The position numbers were made by a program, and so were the translations under genes. Positions 48,384 to 59,031 of a stretch of 64,000 nt of DNA are shown here, one piece after another. Position 1 is the first letter of the stretch. Every line of letters starts with the position of its first letter. Below the pieces are notes generated by a model, which saw nothing but the letters and a program-made list of their open reading frames with translations, was not told the DNA's origin and searched no databases. Source of the stretch: Phyllostachys edulis (taxonomy: Eukaryota > Streptophyta > Magnoliopsida > Poales > Poaceae); the NCBI GenBank assembly GCA_036346405.1, contig CM070562.1, forward strand, positions 67,661,482 through 67,725,481, given 5' to 3'.

Positions 48384-48998
48384 GTGGTGGTAGAAGAGAG
48401 GGGCACAAGAACATCAAGTTCTGAGGCTATGCAAAGTGCTAAGCCAAAGATGATTAAACCAAAAAGCCCAGAGGTTGAGCATTGGAAAGTTAATAAAGGT
48501 AGGGGTCAGACCACCAAAAGGGTTGAAAAGCCAAAGCCCACGTTTGCCCAGCTTCTGGCTAAATATGAAAATGGTAAAGCTAGCCACAAGGTTGCTAATC
48601 GGCCAAATAATTTCAAGCGGCCAAGATCACCTACAAAGCAAAAGTTTGATGGTCAGGATCATCGTCGAGAGGACTTCCATGCAGCAGCGCCATGTCCTCC
48701 CTTTGGGCCGCCAATACCCGTCCCATGGGGTCCTCCTCCTGTTGGTTTTCTTCCTTGTCCACCGTGGGGCTGGTATGGTCCATGTATGCCACCTCCGATG
48801 TCTTTTGGACCATTTCATCCGGGGTGGGCAGCACCAAGAAAGCCTGTGTTTGATAGGTTATCATGTCCTAGTAATGACCACTCTGATCAAAGAAGTCGGT
48901 CTTACAATGGGAAAAACCATAAGGTGGTAAAGAAGGTGTATCGTGTCAAGAATAATGGCAATTTGGGTGAGAAGTCAGGTCTGAATTCAAAGGCATGA
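48384..48998 (+). pseudogene. Gag-pol linker, proline-rich
   Basis: An open frame of 204 codons: a lysine-rich first half (KPTFAQLLAKYENGKASHK) and a middle of proline, glycine and tryptophan (PCPPFGPPIPVPWGPPPVG). This linker precedes the protease in Tat/Atlantys-like grass elements. No enzyme motif was seen. It is separated from gag and protease by stops. Confidence 0.65.
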
Positions 48999-49254
48999 AA
49001 ACAAATTATAGAAAAGCAAGAACAATCGGCCATTGTTGTTTCAAGTGCTAACAACGAGAAGTGCACGGCAACGGCAAGAAGACATGGCTCGATATCTAGT
49101 AATAAATAGGCGTCATCAGAGCCATGAACAAGATCAGAGCTACAAGACCAAGGGCACCGGCCTAATTGCAGCAGATAGCTACAAGAATATCCGGTCAAAC
49201 TGCATTGCGTGCTGATTTTGAAGCACCAAAAATAGTGGGAAAAGTTAAGGAAAA

Positions 49255-50110
49255 ATGTCTTTGCTGCCCAGGATAAAACCACCGCCCCGTTGGTGTCCTC
49301 TTGGTCTTTCTCATTCCCAAAAAAGAAGGTTGCAGCGGCTGCGCATGCAAGAGCTTAGGGAGGCTAAGGTAGATAAGATGAGAGACCAAATATTTAACGA
49401 AATAAAGCCTATGGTACCTGTCCGAAAAGAGTGGAGGGTAAAATCATTTAATACACTAGTTCAGGCACATGATGATGATGATGAGGATGATTTGTTGGAC
49501 TATGAGGGGTCTCCAATGATTAAAGATGACACTCCACCTCGTCAAAGTATGGATATCAATATGGTGTTTACATTGCCTTCAGAATTTCGGATTACTAGTG
49601 AGAGTGTTGCACAGCTATGTCTTGGCCCTAAAGAAGCCATTTTTGAGAAACCCGAGGAATCGAGCTAACATTTGAAACCATTATATGTTAGGGGACATAT
49701 CAATGGTAGGCCAATTTCTAGGATGTTGGTTGATGGTGGGGCTGCTGTAAACTTGATACCATATTTAGTTTTCAAGAAATTAGGGAAGAGGACAGCGAGC
49801 TTATAAAGACTAATTTGATGCTTAATGGTTTCACCAAGTAGTCTACGGAGGCCAAGGGTGTCATATCCATGGAACTTATCCAAGTTGGGAGCAAGACTCT
49901 ACCTCGGCTTTCTTTGTCGCCGACGTGCAAGGTAATTATAGCATCTTATTGGGTCAGGATCGGATACATGCAAATCAACTTGATACCTTCTACATCGTGC
50001 ATCGACTTTGATACAATGGATCAATGATGATGTAGAAGTGATTCAAGACACATCGACTTATGTTGCTTTTGGTCGATGCTTCACTTTGATTGGCAAGACA
50101 TGGTAATGTT
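49255..50110 (+). pseudogene. Protease region
   Basis: A frame with LRMQELREAKVDKMRDQIFNE, an acidic DDDDEDDLLDYEG block and, after a stop at 49,666, the protease segment YVRGHINGRPISRMLVDGG followed by AAVNLIPY (active-site type D-G-G). Frameshifts follow. A copy of the downstream text (SILLGQDRIHANQ-like) is present around 49,935-49,980. Confidence 0.7.
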
Positions 50111-50212
50111 CAATGTTTGACGAGTCTAGACCTTTCTAGTTATGATTATCTTAGTGTTACTAAAGATGGTTTTGTACAGCAAATTTGAGCACAAATGATA
50201 TATTATCTTTGA

Positions 50213-52185
50213 AATTCAAGGTTGTTGACAACCAGATTTTTGTTTTATCATGTGCTAGACCTCAAGCCTTATGCGACTACTCCAAGCGACTTAAGAAGAT
50301 AGTCTAGGTCACCCAAAACTCCCCTAAGTTCATGCCAAGTGCAATGGCAAGTTCATAGAGAGAATTGGTGAGATAGACAAAAGAGATCTTTTGCCTTTTA
50401 ACAAGTTGTACTAACTCATGCATCACCAAGAGACTAAAACAAATTTCTTTTCTAAGGCTCAATATAGATTCATCACTCTACCCAAATTTATTTGACATGG
50501 CATGAATCATAAAAGGATAGCTCAAGAAAGACTAATCTCGAAAAGCTAACATGACAAGTTTTATTTGTTGAGCAATTTTAATTAACTTATCATGGCAAAA
50601 GCTAGGCTACACATATGAAGTTCATGATAAATCTAGCAAATAAGCACAAGTCATGGCAAGGTGTAAAGCATTGTAAACATGTCATAGCAGGATAATAATC
50701 AAGGCTCAATGTAGTTATATTACAATGCGTAAGATCCAGCCTCCCCTCAACATTAGATGCAACTTTATTCAAGTTGAGTTAAGTCAATATTAAGCCCGTA
50801 AGCTCCCAAATGAACTCCCTTGATAAATCGAGAAGTCGCAAAGAAAAGTGATAAAGCATAGATAAGATATAGAGAATACTATGGCTCAGATCGCTCTCAT
50901 CTACCCCATATGACTCTAGGACTATCAACCGCCCACTTAACACACCTAGGAGCAAACACGCACTGCCTCGCTACCCGAGGGTGGCCCAACCTCGCTAGAA
51001 CCTATAAGAAGTGAGTGAGCTCAACCTAGTGAGATAAGTAATACTAATAAGCAAGATCCTAGAATCACAAGATAAGAGCAAATCTAAACAACTAGACAAA
51101 AGAAGCACTCTAATCTATGCTAGGAGGACTAATCTTAAATCTGGTTTTAGGCCTAAGACAAAGTAGGACCACCAAGCTAGAAGATTTAATCATGGTTAGG
51201 TATTTGGGGTTCTCATATATATGATCGGATCAAAGAAGAAATAGACCGGGCATTGTTGAAGGTCGGTTTTGATTTTATTAGGCCATGTAGGTATGTCAAT
51301 GGATTTCTAACATTGTCCTCAAAAGAGGCAATGAAGGCGTAATGGAGACAGATTGAAGAAAAAAAGATCTCCAATGATCGCTTCTCAAGGATAAGTTGAG
51401 AGTATGCATTGATTTTAGAGATTTAAATAAAGCTACTCCTATCTCCATCGCCCTCATCATCCACAAAGATGGTCTCGACCGCTTCTAAAGAACTCGAGAT
51501 ATCTCGCCTAGTCCCCTGACCGCCTCACAAAGTCACCTCGCAGTCTCTACCATTTTGCTAGACTCGCAGCCTGCACTTATAAGCCCGCCAAGAAGTCGAG
51601 TAGCCTAGAAAGATACCGCCACAGAACGTGACTCAACTTGTCTAGGTTCCTGCACTTCAAGATAAAGCACTTGCAACCAAACACACGAAAATGAGAGACG
51701 CTGGCTTTCGCCAGATCTCACAAATATAAGAAGTGTGTAGGAGTGCCCAAGAAAAACTCGATTCAAACATGGCACGCGGTCGCAATGGCCTCACCCCAAA
51801 ACTTCAAACTGTAGAGTACTCATCAAGCATCGCCCGCCATCTCAACTAAGGTACGGCTTCTTCCTTCCACAACGCCATTTTGCCGAGGGACGATGGAGAA
51901 GAGAATCGGTGCTCTACACTGCCTCACCGCAGAACTCTCAAAGTAGGAATTCTGAACTCCGTACATTGTCATCGCGGATCGCTCAGAAGGCACCCGGAGC
52001 TCAACAGATGTACCTACTAAAAAGACTCCTGAATGTGAAAAACGTCCTCATCCTTCGAGGCTAAGAAAACACCCAAGAATACCTCGAGAAGTCATCGACC
52101 ACAACAAGCACATACCACTTCCTCCCCGCCGATCAAGACTCGAGCCGTCCCATCAGATCCATGTGGAGCAAATTGTCTGTGCAAC
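50213..52185 (-). mobile_element. Nested copia fragment (minus strand)
   Basis: From about 51,447 to 52,185 the minus strand carries copia integrase landmarks: a short NLLHMDLMG-like stretch, then KWYVLVVVDDFSRYSWVF, DNG remnants, and text matching the CFILK...NLDK linker. Stops and frameshifts are numerous. The left part (50,213-51,175) has no recognisable frame and may be LTR or other filler from the same element. The ends are not defined by a clean duplication. Confidence 0.6.
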
Positions 52186-52412
52186 CACCTAGAAGATTTA
52201 ATCACATTGGAGAGCTGATATATATGATCGGATCAAAGAAGAAATAGACCGATTGTTGAAGGTTTCTTCAACCGCTTTATTTACTAATCGGTTTTATTAG
52301 GCCATGTAGGTATCTTTGCTTGGGAATGGATTTCTAACATTGTCCCGGTTGAGAAGAAAAGTCTTGGTAAGTTGAGAGTATGCATTGATTTTAGAGATTT
52401 AAATAAAGCTAC
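51176..52412. repeat. Direct duplication of gypsy sequence flanking the copia fragment
   Basis: About 200-270 bp of the gypsy RT start occurs twice, at 51,176-51,446 and 52,186-52,412. Shared words are CTAGAAGATTTAATCA, GATCGGATCAAAGAAGAAAT, TTAGGCCATGTAGGTAT and TTGAGAGTATGCATTGATTT. The first copy is more damaged. Confidence 0.85.
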
Positions 52413-53038
52413 TCCTAAAGATGAATATCCTATGCCTATAGTCGACATGTTGATTAATGATGCTTTAGGACATAGAATAATTAGTTTCTTAGATGGTAAT
52501 GCTGGCTATAATCAGATTTTTATGGCTGAAGAAGATATGTCTAAAACGGCCTTTCGATGTCCTGGTTTTGTTGGTTTGTTTGAGTGGATTGTTATGACTT
52601 TTGGTTTAAAGAACACCGGTGCCACTTATCAAAGGGCCATGAATTTAATTTTTCATGATCTGCTTGGTGTTATCCTAGAGGTATACATTGATGATATAGT
52701 TGTTAAATCGAATGACACAGATCATCACTTAGCCAATTTATGTCTAGCCTTTGAACGAATGCGTCGGTATGGCTTGAAGATGAACCTACTCAAATGTGCT
52801 TTTGGTGTGTCGGCTGGTAAGTTCTTAGGATTTATAATACATGAGAGAGGCATAGAAATAGATCATACCAAAATAGAGGCTATTTAGAAAGTAAAGACGC
52901 CATAGTGTAAAAGGGACATGCAAAAGTTCCTTGGAAAAGTGAATTATTTGAGGAGGTTCATATCCAATTTATCTGGTAAGGTCAGTGCATTCACCCCGAT
53001 ACTTCGGTTAAAGAAAGAAACCGAATTTACTTAGGGGG
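52372..53038 (+). pseudogene. Gypsy reverse transcriptase
   Basis: The frame reads RVCIDFRDLNKATPKDEYPM, SFLDGNAGYNQI, PGFVGLFEWIVMTFGLKN and the active-site YIDDIVVKS, with FLGKVNYLRRFISNL in the thumb. All core RT residues are present. Stops at 52,885-52,887, about 52,903 and 53,032 and a frameshift near 53,035 break it from the RNase H part. Confidence 0.92.
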
Positions 53039-54118
53039 GTGGGGGCAGAGCAGCAACAAGCATTTGAGGATATTAAGAAGTATTTGTCTACACCTTCTGT
53101 GTTGAGGGCGCCCAAAGCCGGGATGCCATTTCGGCTATATATCGCTGCAGAAGAAAATGTCATCGGTGTTGTTTTGACACAAGTAATAGATGGCAAGGAA
53201 TATGTTATCACTTACTTAAGTCGGCGTCTCTTGGGAGCTGAGACGAGGTATGTGTTTATTGAAAAATTATGCTTATCCTTGTATTATGCCTGTACTAAGC
53301 TGAGGCATTATTTGTTGTCTAGTACTTGTGTTGTTGCATGTCAAACCGATGTTATTAAATATATGTTGCAACAACCGATTTTAAGTGGTAGAATCGGAAA
53401 GTGGGCTTATGCGTTAATAGAGTATGATTTGGATTATGAATCTTTGAAATCTATGAAAGGCCAGATTGTAGCTAATTTCATTGTTGATCATAGAATTGAT
53501 AATGATATAGAGCTGGTTGATTTTGTGTCTATACGTCCATGGAAGTTATACTTTGATGGCTCGGCTTGTAGAGAAGGACAAGGTGTTGATATTGTTTTAG
53601 TTTCACCTAGAGGTGTTGTTCTTGAAACATCAGTTTGTTTAGAGTATTTTTGTACCAATAACCGGGCCGAGTATGAAGCCCTTCTGCTAGGATTGCAAAT
53701 TTTAGAGTCCATGGGTGTAAAAAATGTAGAGGCATTTGGTGATTCATTGTTAGTTGTGCAGCAGGTGTCTAAGGTTTATCAGTGCTTTGATGGATCACTA
53801 AATAGCTATTTAGAAAAATGTTTAGAGGTCATAGCAACTCTGGATGATTTCACTATTAGTCATATATCCAGAGAAGAGAATATTAGAGCAAATGACTTGG
53901 CACAACAAGCATCTGGTTATCAAGTTAAAAGAGGTAAATTGTTCATGATAGAAAAACTAATGCTAAAAGTTGCTACAATTTGTATAGCCGAACAACATAA
54001 TGACAATTCGGATGCTTTGGAAATATCAGACTCTGCCGAATCTAATGATTGGAGAAAGCCTCTAATTGATTATTTAGAAAACCCTAGTCAATCTGTTGAT
54101 AGAAAGCTTCGGCGATAA
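53039..54118 (+). pseudogene. RT connection plus additional RNase H domain
   Basis: The long open frame first gives the RT-associated RNase H/tether (FRLYIAAEENVIGVVLTQ, TYLSRRLLGAETRY, KLRHYLLSSTCVVACQTD). It then gives a second, archaeal-type RNase H: KLYFDGSACREGQGVDIVLV, NNRAEYEALLLGLQILE, GDSLLVVQQV, ISREENIRANDLA, which holds the D, E, D and D/N-region residues. Tandem RNase H domains are known for the Tat lineage of plant gypsy elements. Within this segment the frame is intact for 359 codons. Confidence 0.88.
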
Positions 54119-54183
54119 GAATTAAAATATACATTGCTTGATGGAGAGTTGTATCGCTTAACTATATATGGATTACTTTTAAA

Positions 54184-55293
54184 ATGTTTAGGTTTGCTAT
54201 AGGTGAGGTGCATGAAGGCATATGTAGTACACATCAGTCGGCTCAGAAAATGAAGTGGTTATTAAGAAGAGCTGGTTTTTATTGGCCGACTATGTTGGAA
54301 GATTGTTTTAGATATTACAAAGGGTGTGAGTCTTGTCAAAAGTTTGGTGATGTGCAATTGGCGCCTGCTGCTATGTTGCATCCTATAATTAAACCCTGGC
54401 CGTTTTGTGGATGGGGTTTAGATTTGATCGGCCAGATATACCCTGCATCTTCTAAAGGTCATCGTTTTGTTTTAGTAGCCACAGATTATTTTACTAAGTG
54501 GACAGAGGTTGTTCCTCTTAAAAACATGGCATATAAGGAGGTGATTAGTTTTATTTTGGAACACATCATTTATAGATTCAGCATACCACAGACTTTGACT
54601 ACTAGTCAAGGTTCATCTTTTATGTCTCATCAAGTACGAGAATTCGCCGAATCACGTAGAATCAAGATCCTTAATTCCTCACCTTATTATGCTCAGGCCA
54701 ACGGACAGGCCGAGTCAAGTAATAAGACCTTGATTAAGCTCATTAAGAAAAAAGATAGATGAAAAATCCTAAAAAGTGGCATAAAGTGTTGTCTGAGGCA
54801 TTATGGGCTCACCGTGTATCTAAACATAATGCTGCAAAGGTAACACCGTTCGAGTTAGTGTATGGACTAGAGGTAGTTTTACCTGTTGAGGTATATCTGA
54901 GTGCCCTTAGAGTGGCCAGGCAAAATGATTTGTCAGCCATAGATTACCATAACTTGATGATGGATAAGATAAAATGAAGTTGCAGATGAGATATTAAGAG
55001 CTTTGAGGGAGATTGAAAAGGATAAAGTAAGGGTAGCCAAAGCCTACAATAAGAAAGTGAAGGAAAAATCGTTTCAAATAGGATACTTAGTTTGGAAGAT
55101 GATTTTACCTGTTGGGTACAAAGATAATAAGTTTGGGAAGTGGTCTCCAAACTGGGAAGGTCCATATAAAGTTGTAGAGATTGTTCCTAGAAATTCCTAT
55201 ATAGTGCAAAGTCTACAGGGAGATAGGCTGCCTAAGGCTCTTAATGGAAAATATTTGAAAAAATACTACCCGAGTGTTTGGCAAGATGCTTGA
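54184..55293 (+). pseudogene. Gypsy integrase
   Basis: Zinc-finger residues are HEGICSTHQSAQKMKWLLRR and CESCQKFGD (HHCC). Core residues are WGLDLIG (D), TTSQGSSF, where the second catalytic aspartate position is serine, and GQAESSNKTLIKLI (E). The C-terminal end has KFGKWSPNWEGPYKVVEI, a GPY/F module, ending SVWQDA. Frameshifts at about 54,760 and 54,980-55,003 split it into three frames. It would insert the cDNA if intact; the lost aspartate and frameshifts make it inactive. Confidence 0.9.
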
Positions 55294-55451
55294 GAAGCAC
55301 ACGTGGCTAATGAGTTGTTGATCATCGCCCTGAGAAACACATATATGGCCAGTGTTTAATCATCATCCTGAGAAACACACATATGGCCGGTGTTTAATCA
55401 TCGTCCTGAGGATAATTGAAGATATTTTTGTGGCAAAAATGCTTGTTTACC

Positions 55452-55469
55452 AAAAAACAGGGGGGCATG
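55452..55469 (+). other. Polypurine tract
   Basis: AAAAAACAGGGGGGCATG directly precedes the 3' LTR and is the expected plus-strand primer for reverse transcription. Confidence 0.8.
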
Positions 55470-57086
55470 TGTTGATGGCAAGATTTGGCATCCATAAAGA
55501 ATAGCTTCAAAAGACCTCCTGAGAGGTCCTGGACGGCTTCTTCAAAGATATCCTGGGAGGCCCGGGCTTCAAAAGACCTCTCGAGAGGTCCTGGGATGTC
55601 CCCTTCAAAGACCTCCTGGGAGGTCCTAGACGATCTCTACAAAGACCTCCTAGGAGGTCTTGGCTTCAAAGACCTCCCGAGAGGTCCTGGAATGGCCTCT
55701 TCAAAGACCTCCTAGGAGGTTCTGGCTTCAAAGGAGGTCCTGGACGATCTTTACAAAGACCTCCTGGGAGGTCTTGGCTTCAAAGACCTCTCGAGAGGTC
55801 TTGGAACGGCCTCTACAAGGACCTCCTGGGAGGTCCTGGCTTCAAAGACATCCTAAGAGGCCTTGGACGGCCTCTTCAAAGACCTTCTGGGAGGTCCTGA
55901 CTTCAAAGACCTCCCAAGAGGTCCTGGATGACATCTACAAAGACCTTTTGGGAGGTTCTGGAGGGTGGTTTTCTCAAAAAAAAAGGAGGTCCTGGCTCGA
56001 AGAAGTGATCCTGAGCGGCACCTACAAAGACCTCCTCAGAAAGCACCACGTGGCTTCATCAAAACCACCCAGGACCTCCTCAGGAGTATTGCGCGCCTCC
56101 ATCAGAGCTGCTCAGGACCTCCTCAGGAGTGCCATGTGGTTTCATTAGGACCGTTTAGGACCTCTTCAGGAGCGCTCATGCGGCCTCATCAAAACTTCCT
56201 CCGAAGCATTACGTGGTTTAATCATGTCCACTCAGGACCTCCTCAGGGGTGCTGCATGCCTTCATCAAGGTCGTTCAGGATTTCTCCAGAGGCGCTCGTG
56301 TGTTTTCCTCGGGAGCGGCCACGTGGCTCCATCATGGCCACCCAGGACCTCCTCAGGGGTGCTACGCGCCTTCATCAAGGTCGCCCAGGGCCTTTGTAGA
56401 GCACTTGCGCGACTTGAATCAAGGCCGCTCAGGACCTCCTCAAAGGTACTCGCGCGTTTTCCTCAGGAGCTGCCACGTGGTTTCATCGTAACCGCTTAGG
56501 ACCTGCTCGGGGTGTTTACGCGGCTTAATCAGAGCCGTCCAGGATCTCCTCAGATGTTCTACGTGGCTTAATCAGGAGCACTCGGGATCTCCTCGGGACA
56601 TATACGCGGTTTAATCTGGACCTCTTTAGGACCTCCCACGTGGACTTCCCGCGCGGACCTCCCGCGTGGACCTTCCGCAAGGATTTCTTCAAGACCTTAC
56701 AGAGCATCTAGGACGTGATAAAATAGGAAAGAATTGTTAGTTATAGAAGGCATAACCGAATCATATTTGTGGATTTGGTTCGGTTTAGGAGTCCTGGGCT
56801 TTCACGGCTAAGACCTGCCGTCCTTTAAATAAGAGAGGGTCATGGCCGATTGTAAAAAGAGATCAACCAACCAATCAATACAAATCGCATCTACTTTTTA
56901 TCGTAGCTTCCTGTAGTCCCGTTCTTTTCCAACCTCTCCTTGCTTGTTGTTCGGCTGGGTCTCAAGATCAGGCCAGAGCAAAGCACCACAGTGATGTACC
57001 ACAACTAGCTCCGCCTAGGTGCTGCACGTTGGTGCCAAGATCCGGAGCATCCAATTGCTGCCGTGATTCTTGTGTTGTGCGCAACA
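55470..57086 (+). repeat. 3' LTR, 1,617 bp
   Basis: Nearly identical to the 5' LTR over its full length, with scattered transitions and about one extra ~80-bp palindrome unit at 55,610-55,690. Both LTRs end in GCGCAACA. Confidence 0.95.
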
Positions 57087-57685
57087 GGGATCTCGTCCAC
57101 CAAAAAGTCTATCACCTCACGTGAGTACCAGACGTAGTGCTTGTCGACACTGTCGCCGTGCGCCATGTGGCTGAGATGTCGTACACCACTAGGGGAGCCT
57201 GTGCTTGGTAACCCGGTCAGGAAGGTCACGTCCTGGAGCGTCAACGCCATCTCCCCGCATGGAAGGTGGAACGTGTGCATCTCTGGCCTCCAGCGGTCAA
57301 CCAGTGCCATCAGCAGGGCCCAGTCATATGGAAAACACCCAAATGTACGACCAGCACCGCGGTCCTGGTCATCCTCCCACGTCGCCTCCACCATTCTCGC
57401 TAGTGGAAGGAGGTCTGCCGCTCTCAACCTGCATCGAAACGATTAAGAACAAACATGACTGCACGCAAAGTAGTCAGGCCGCGATTGAGTGCATTAAGGT
57501 TAGAATTATACGTACCTTGGAACCCAGGCTGGGTGCAGCCTCCATGCCCTGATGGGTGTGCGTAGCCGCAAGGCGCCAAGCTCAATCAATGCTTCGCCTT
57601 CCGGGGGGAGCACGGTATTGAGGCGGCTACAGTGACGTGCGTCAATCACCGGGTCGAGCAACTCGTACTGGCCCGCGTCCGGCAT
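57087..57685 (-). pseudogene. Plant-mobile-domain gene, 5' part
   Basis: Exon 1, 57,685-57,516, starts MPDAGQYELLDPVIDARHCS and ends PAWVPR. An 87-bp intron with GTACGT/TGCAG follows, then exon 2 from 57,428: ADLLPLARMVEATWEDD, LMALVDRWRPEMHTFHLPCG, MALTLQDVTFLTGLPSTG, up to the retrotransposon at 57,086. This is the N-terminal half of the PMD fold (PF10536; relatives MAIN/MAIL1, often mislabelled serine/threonine phosphatase 7 long form). The frame is open in this part. PMD proteins such as MAIN act in silencing and genome stability, and related domains are carried by transposons. Transcription would start near the TATA box at 58,529. Confidence 0.85.
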
Positions 57686-58152
57686 ACCTACAAATTAAGT
57701 GCATACATTGTAAATACTACGGAACATGTACAAAAACCAAAATTCCTACTTTAAAAATAATTTCTGACATTAACTAAATAATTATCACACAAAATGTAAA
57801 CCTAACTTAGGTTACTCAGCAATTTAAACAGATTTGTAATAGGGTCTTCCAATTTAGAGGATATTTTTAAATATTTTTCAAGTGCAAATATAAATAATAA
57901 AAAAAGTTCTTCCTATTTTACTAGTTTCGTAGTTTAAAATTAATTTTCGACATTACCAACATAATTACCACGCACAAATGGAAAGCTAAATAAAGCTGAG
58001 ATTATTATTTTTACATATTTTTAATAGGCGTCTTCCTATTTCGGCTGATTTATCCTAAATCGTTCGACTGCTGTAACATTCATAACATGTGTACGACGAA
58101 CTACACTATACACATCTCAAAAAATATAGTACATAATTTGACTATAATTATC

Positions 58153-58300
58153 TAATCTACTTAATTCTATGTCGCTATTCTACTCAATTCTATGTCACTA
58201 TTCTACTTAATTCTAGTCGCTATTCTACTCAATTATATATCGCTATTCTATTTAATTCTATGTCGCTATTCTACTTAATTCTACTTACTATTCTACTCGC
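58153..58300. repeat. ~23-bp AT-rich tandem repeat
   Basis: About six units of CTATTCTACTTAATTCTATGTCG with small changes. It lies in the 5' flank of the PMD gene. Confidence 0.85.
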
Positions 58301-58521
58301 TACAGCTCAAATGATGTACTTAATTCTACATAATTTGACATATTGTACAAGGTTGCAAAAAAAAAAAGTACTTGCAAGATGGTCGGCCCACCGGATGTGA
58401 TGCTATGTCAATCTCTCTCCTCCGCGATGAACTAGCAGAGCTTCGCTACCTTTCTTCTCTTCCTCTCCCCCTCTCTTTTTTTTTCTAGAATTAAAATGAG
58501 TTTAGGAGGAATTTTTTGGGG

Positions 58522-58529
58522 CTTTTATA
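58522..58529 (-). promoter_or_regulatory. TATA box for the PMD gene at the inner edge of the terminal repeat
   Basis: On the minus strand CTATAAAAGCCCC lies just inside the palindrome array and about 840 bp upstream of the PMD start codon. A leader intron ending TTTGTAG at about 57,688 fits. Confidence 0.5.
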
Positions 58530-58537
58530 GATGGCAT

Positions 58538-58706
58538 CCTGTCGCCAGTTGAACTAACGACAGGAAGACTGTTCAGTTCCTGTCGCTAGTTCAACTAGCG
58601 ATAGGCTCCTGTCGCTAGTTCAAATGGAGACAGGAACACATTTTTGTAATTTTTTGAGGCGACTGTTTATTTTTGTAATTATCTTTTTAAAAAATATTAT
58701 TTTAAA
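58538..58706 (-). repeat. Right inverted terminal region with palindromes
   Basis: Three palindromic units near 58,539 (TGTCGCCAGTTGAACTAACG), 58,570 (GTCGCTAGTTCAACTAGC) and 58,609 (GTCGCTAGTTCAAATGG), each ending in GACAGG or its variant. They are followed outward by the AT-rich border shared with 40,595-40,660. Confidence 0.75.
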
Positions 58707-59031
58707 AAAACCCCTTTTTTAATTTTTATTTTAAAGTTAACTCTCTACAAGACTTTATTTTTAATTGACTTTTGGTCACGCCACCACCCGCGCGTGACAA
58801 AACAACGCCACACGTCGCTCAGATCTCTTGTCACGCCACCACCGCGGCGTGATAGTGTTGTTTGGTCACGCCACGATCGATGGCGTGACAAAAAGTGCTA
58901 TTTAACGAACTTATTCTGCCGCGTGACAGCGTTGTTTTATCATGCCACGGATGGTGGCGTAGCCAAAGGAGTCAGAATTGAAACTAAAGTGCGCCGAAAG
59001 TTAATTTTAAAATAAAAATTAAAAAAAAACT
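58707..59031. mobile_element. MITE-like element full of GTCACGCCA palindromes
   Basis: Inverted ends of about 30 bp (TTTTTTAATTTTTATTTTAA... and its reverse complement at 58,998-59,030) enclose 230 bp. Within it, GTCACGCCA...TGGCGTGAC pairs recur four times (near 58,770, 58,830, 58,865 and 58,920). No coding capacity. It abuts the PMD transposon's right end directly. Confidence 0.65.

Larger units (their letters stand above)
44636..57086 (+). mobile_element. Complete Tat-type Ty3/gypsy retrotransposon
   Basis: LTRs 44,636-46,219 and 55,470-57,086 both run TGTTGATGGCAAG...GTGCGCAACA. The 5-mer GGGAT directly flanks the element on both sides (44,631-44,635 and 57,087-57,091). A PBS, gag, protease, RT, two RNase H-like segments, integrase and polypurine tract occur in gypsy order. 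The element sits inside an exon of the PMD gene: removing it with one GGGAT restores a continuous PMD frame across the junction. Multiple stops in gag and pol show it is inactive. A fragment of a copia element is nested near 50.2-52.2 kb. Confidence 0.96.
40595..58706. mobile_element. PMD-carrying transposon with inverted ends
   Basis: About 130 bp at 40,595-40,723 is repeated in inverted orientation at about 58,560-58,706. Both ends run from an outer T/A-rich border (TTTTTTAAAA...AAGATAATTACAAAAATAAA), through AGTCGCTCCAAAAAATTACAAAAATGTGT or its near copy, into GTCGC-palindromes. Between them lie a PMD gene, a zinc-finger/coiled-coil gene and a minisatellite, all of which make sense as one unit on the minus strand. 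Without the later 12,451-bp retrotransposon it would be about 5.7 kb. Long inverted ends suggest a Mutator-like or other DNA transposon, but no transposase and no convincing target duplication was seen, so the superfamily is open. Confidence 0.65.
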
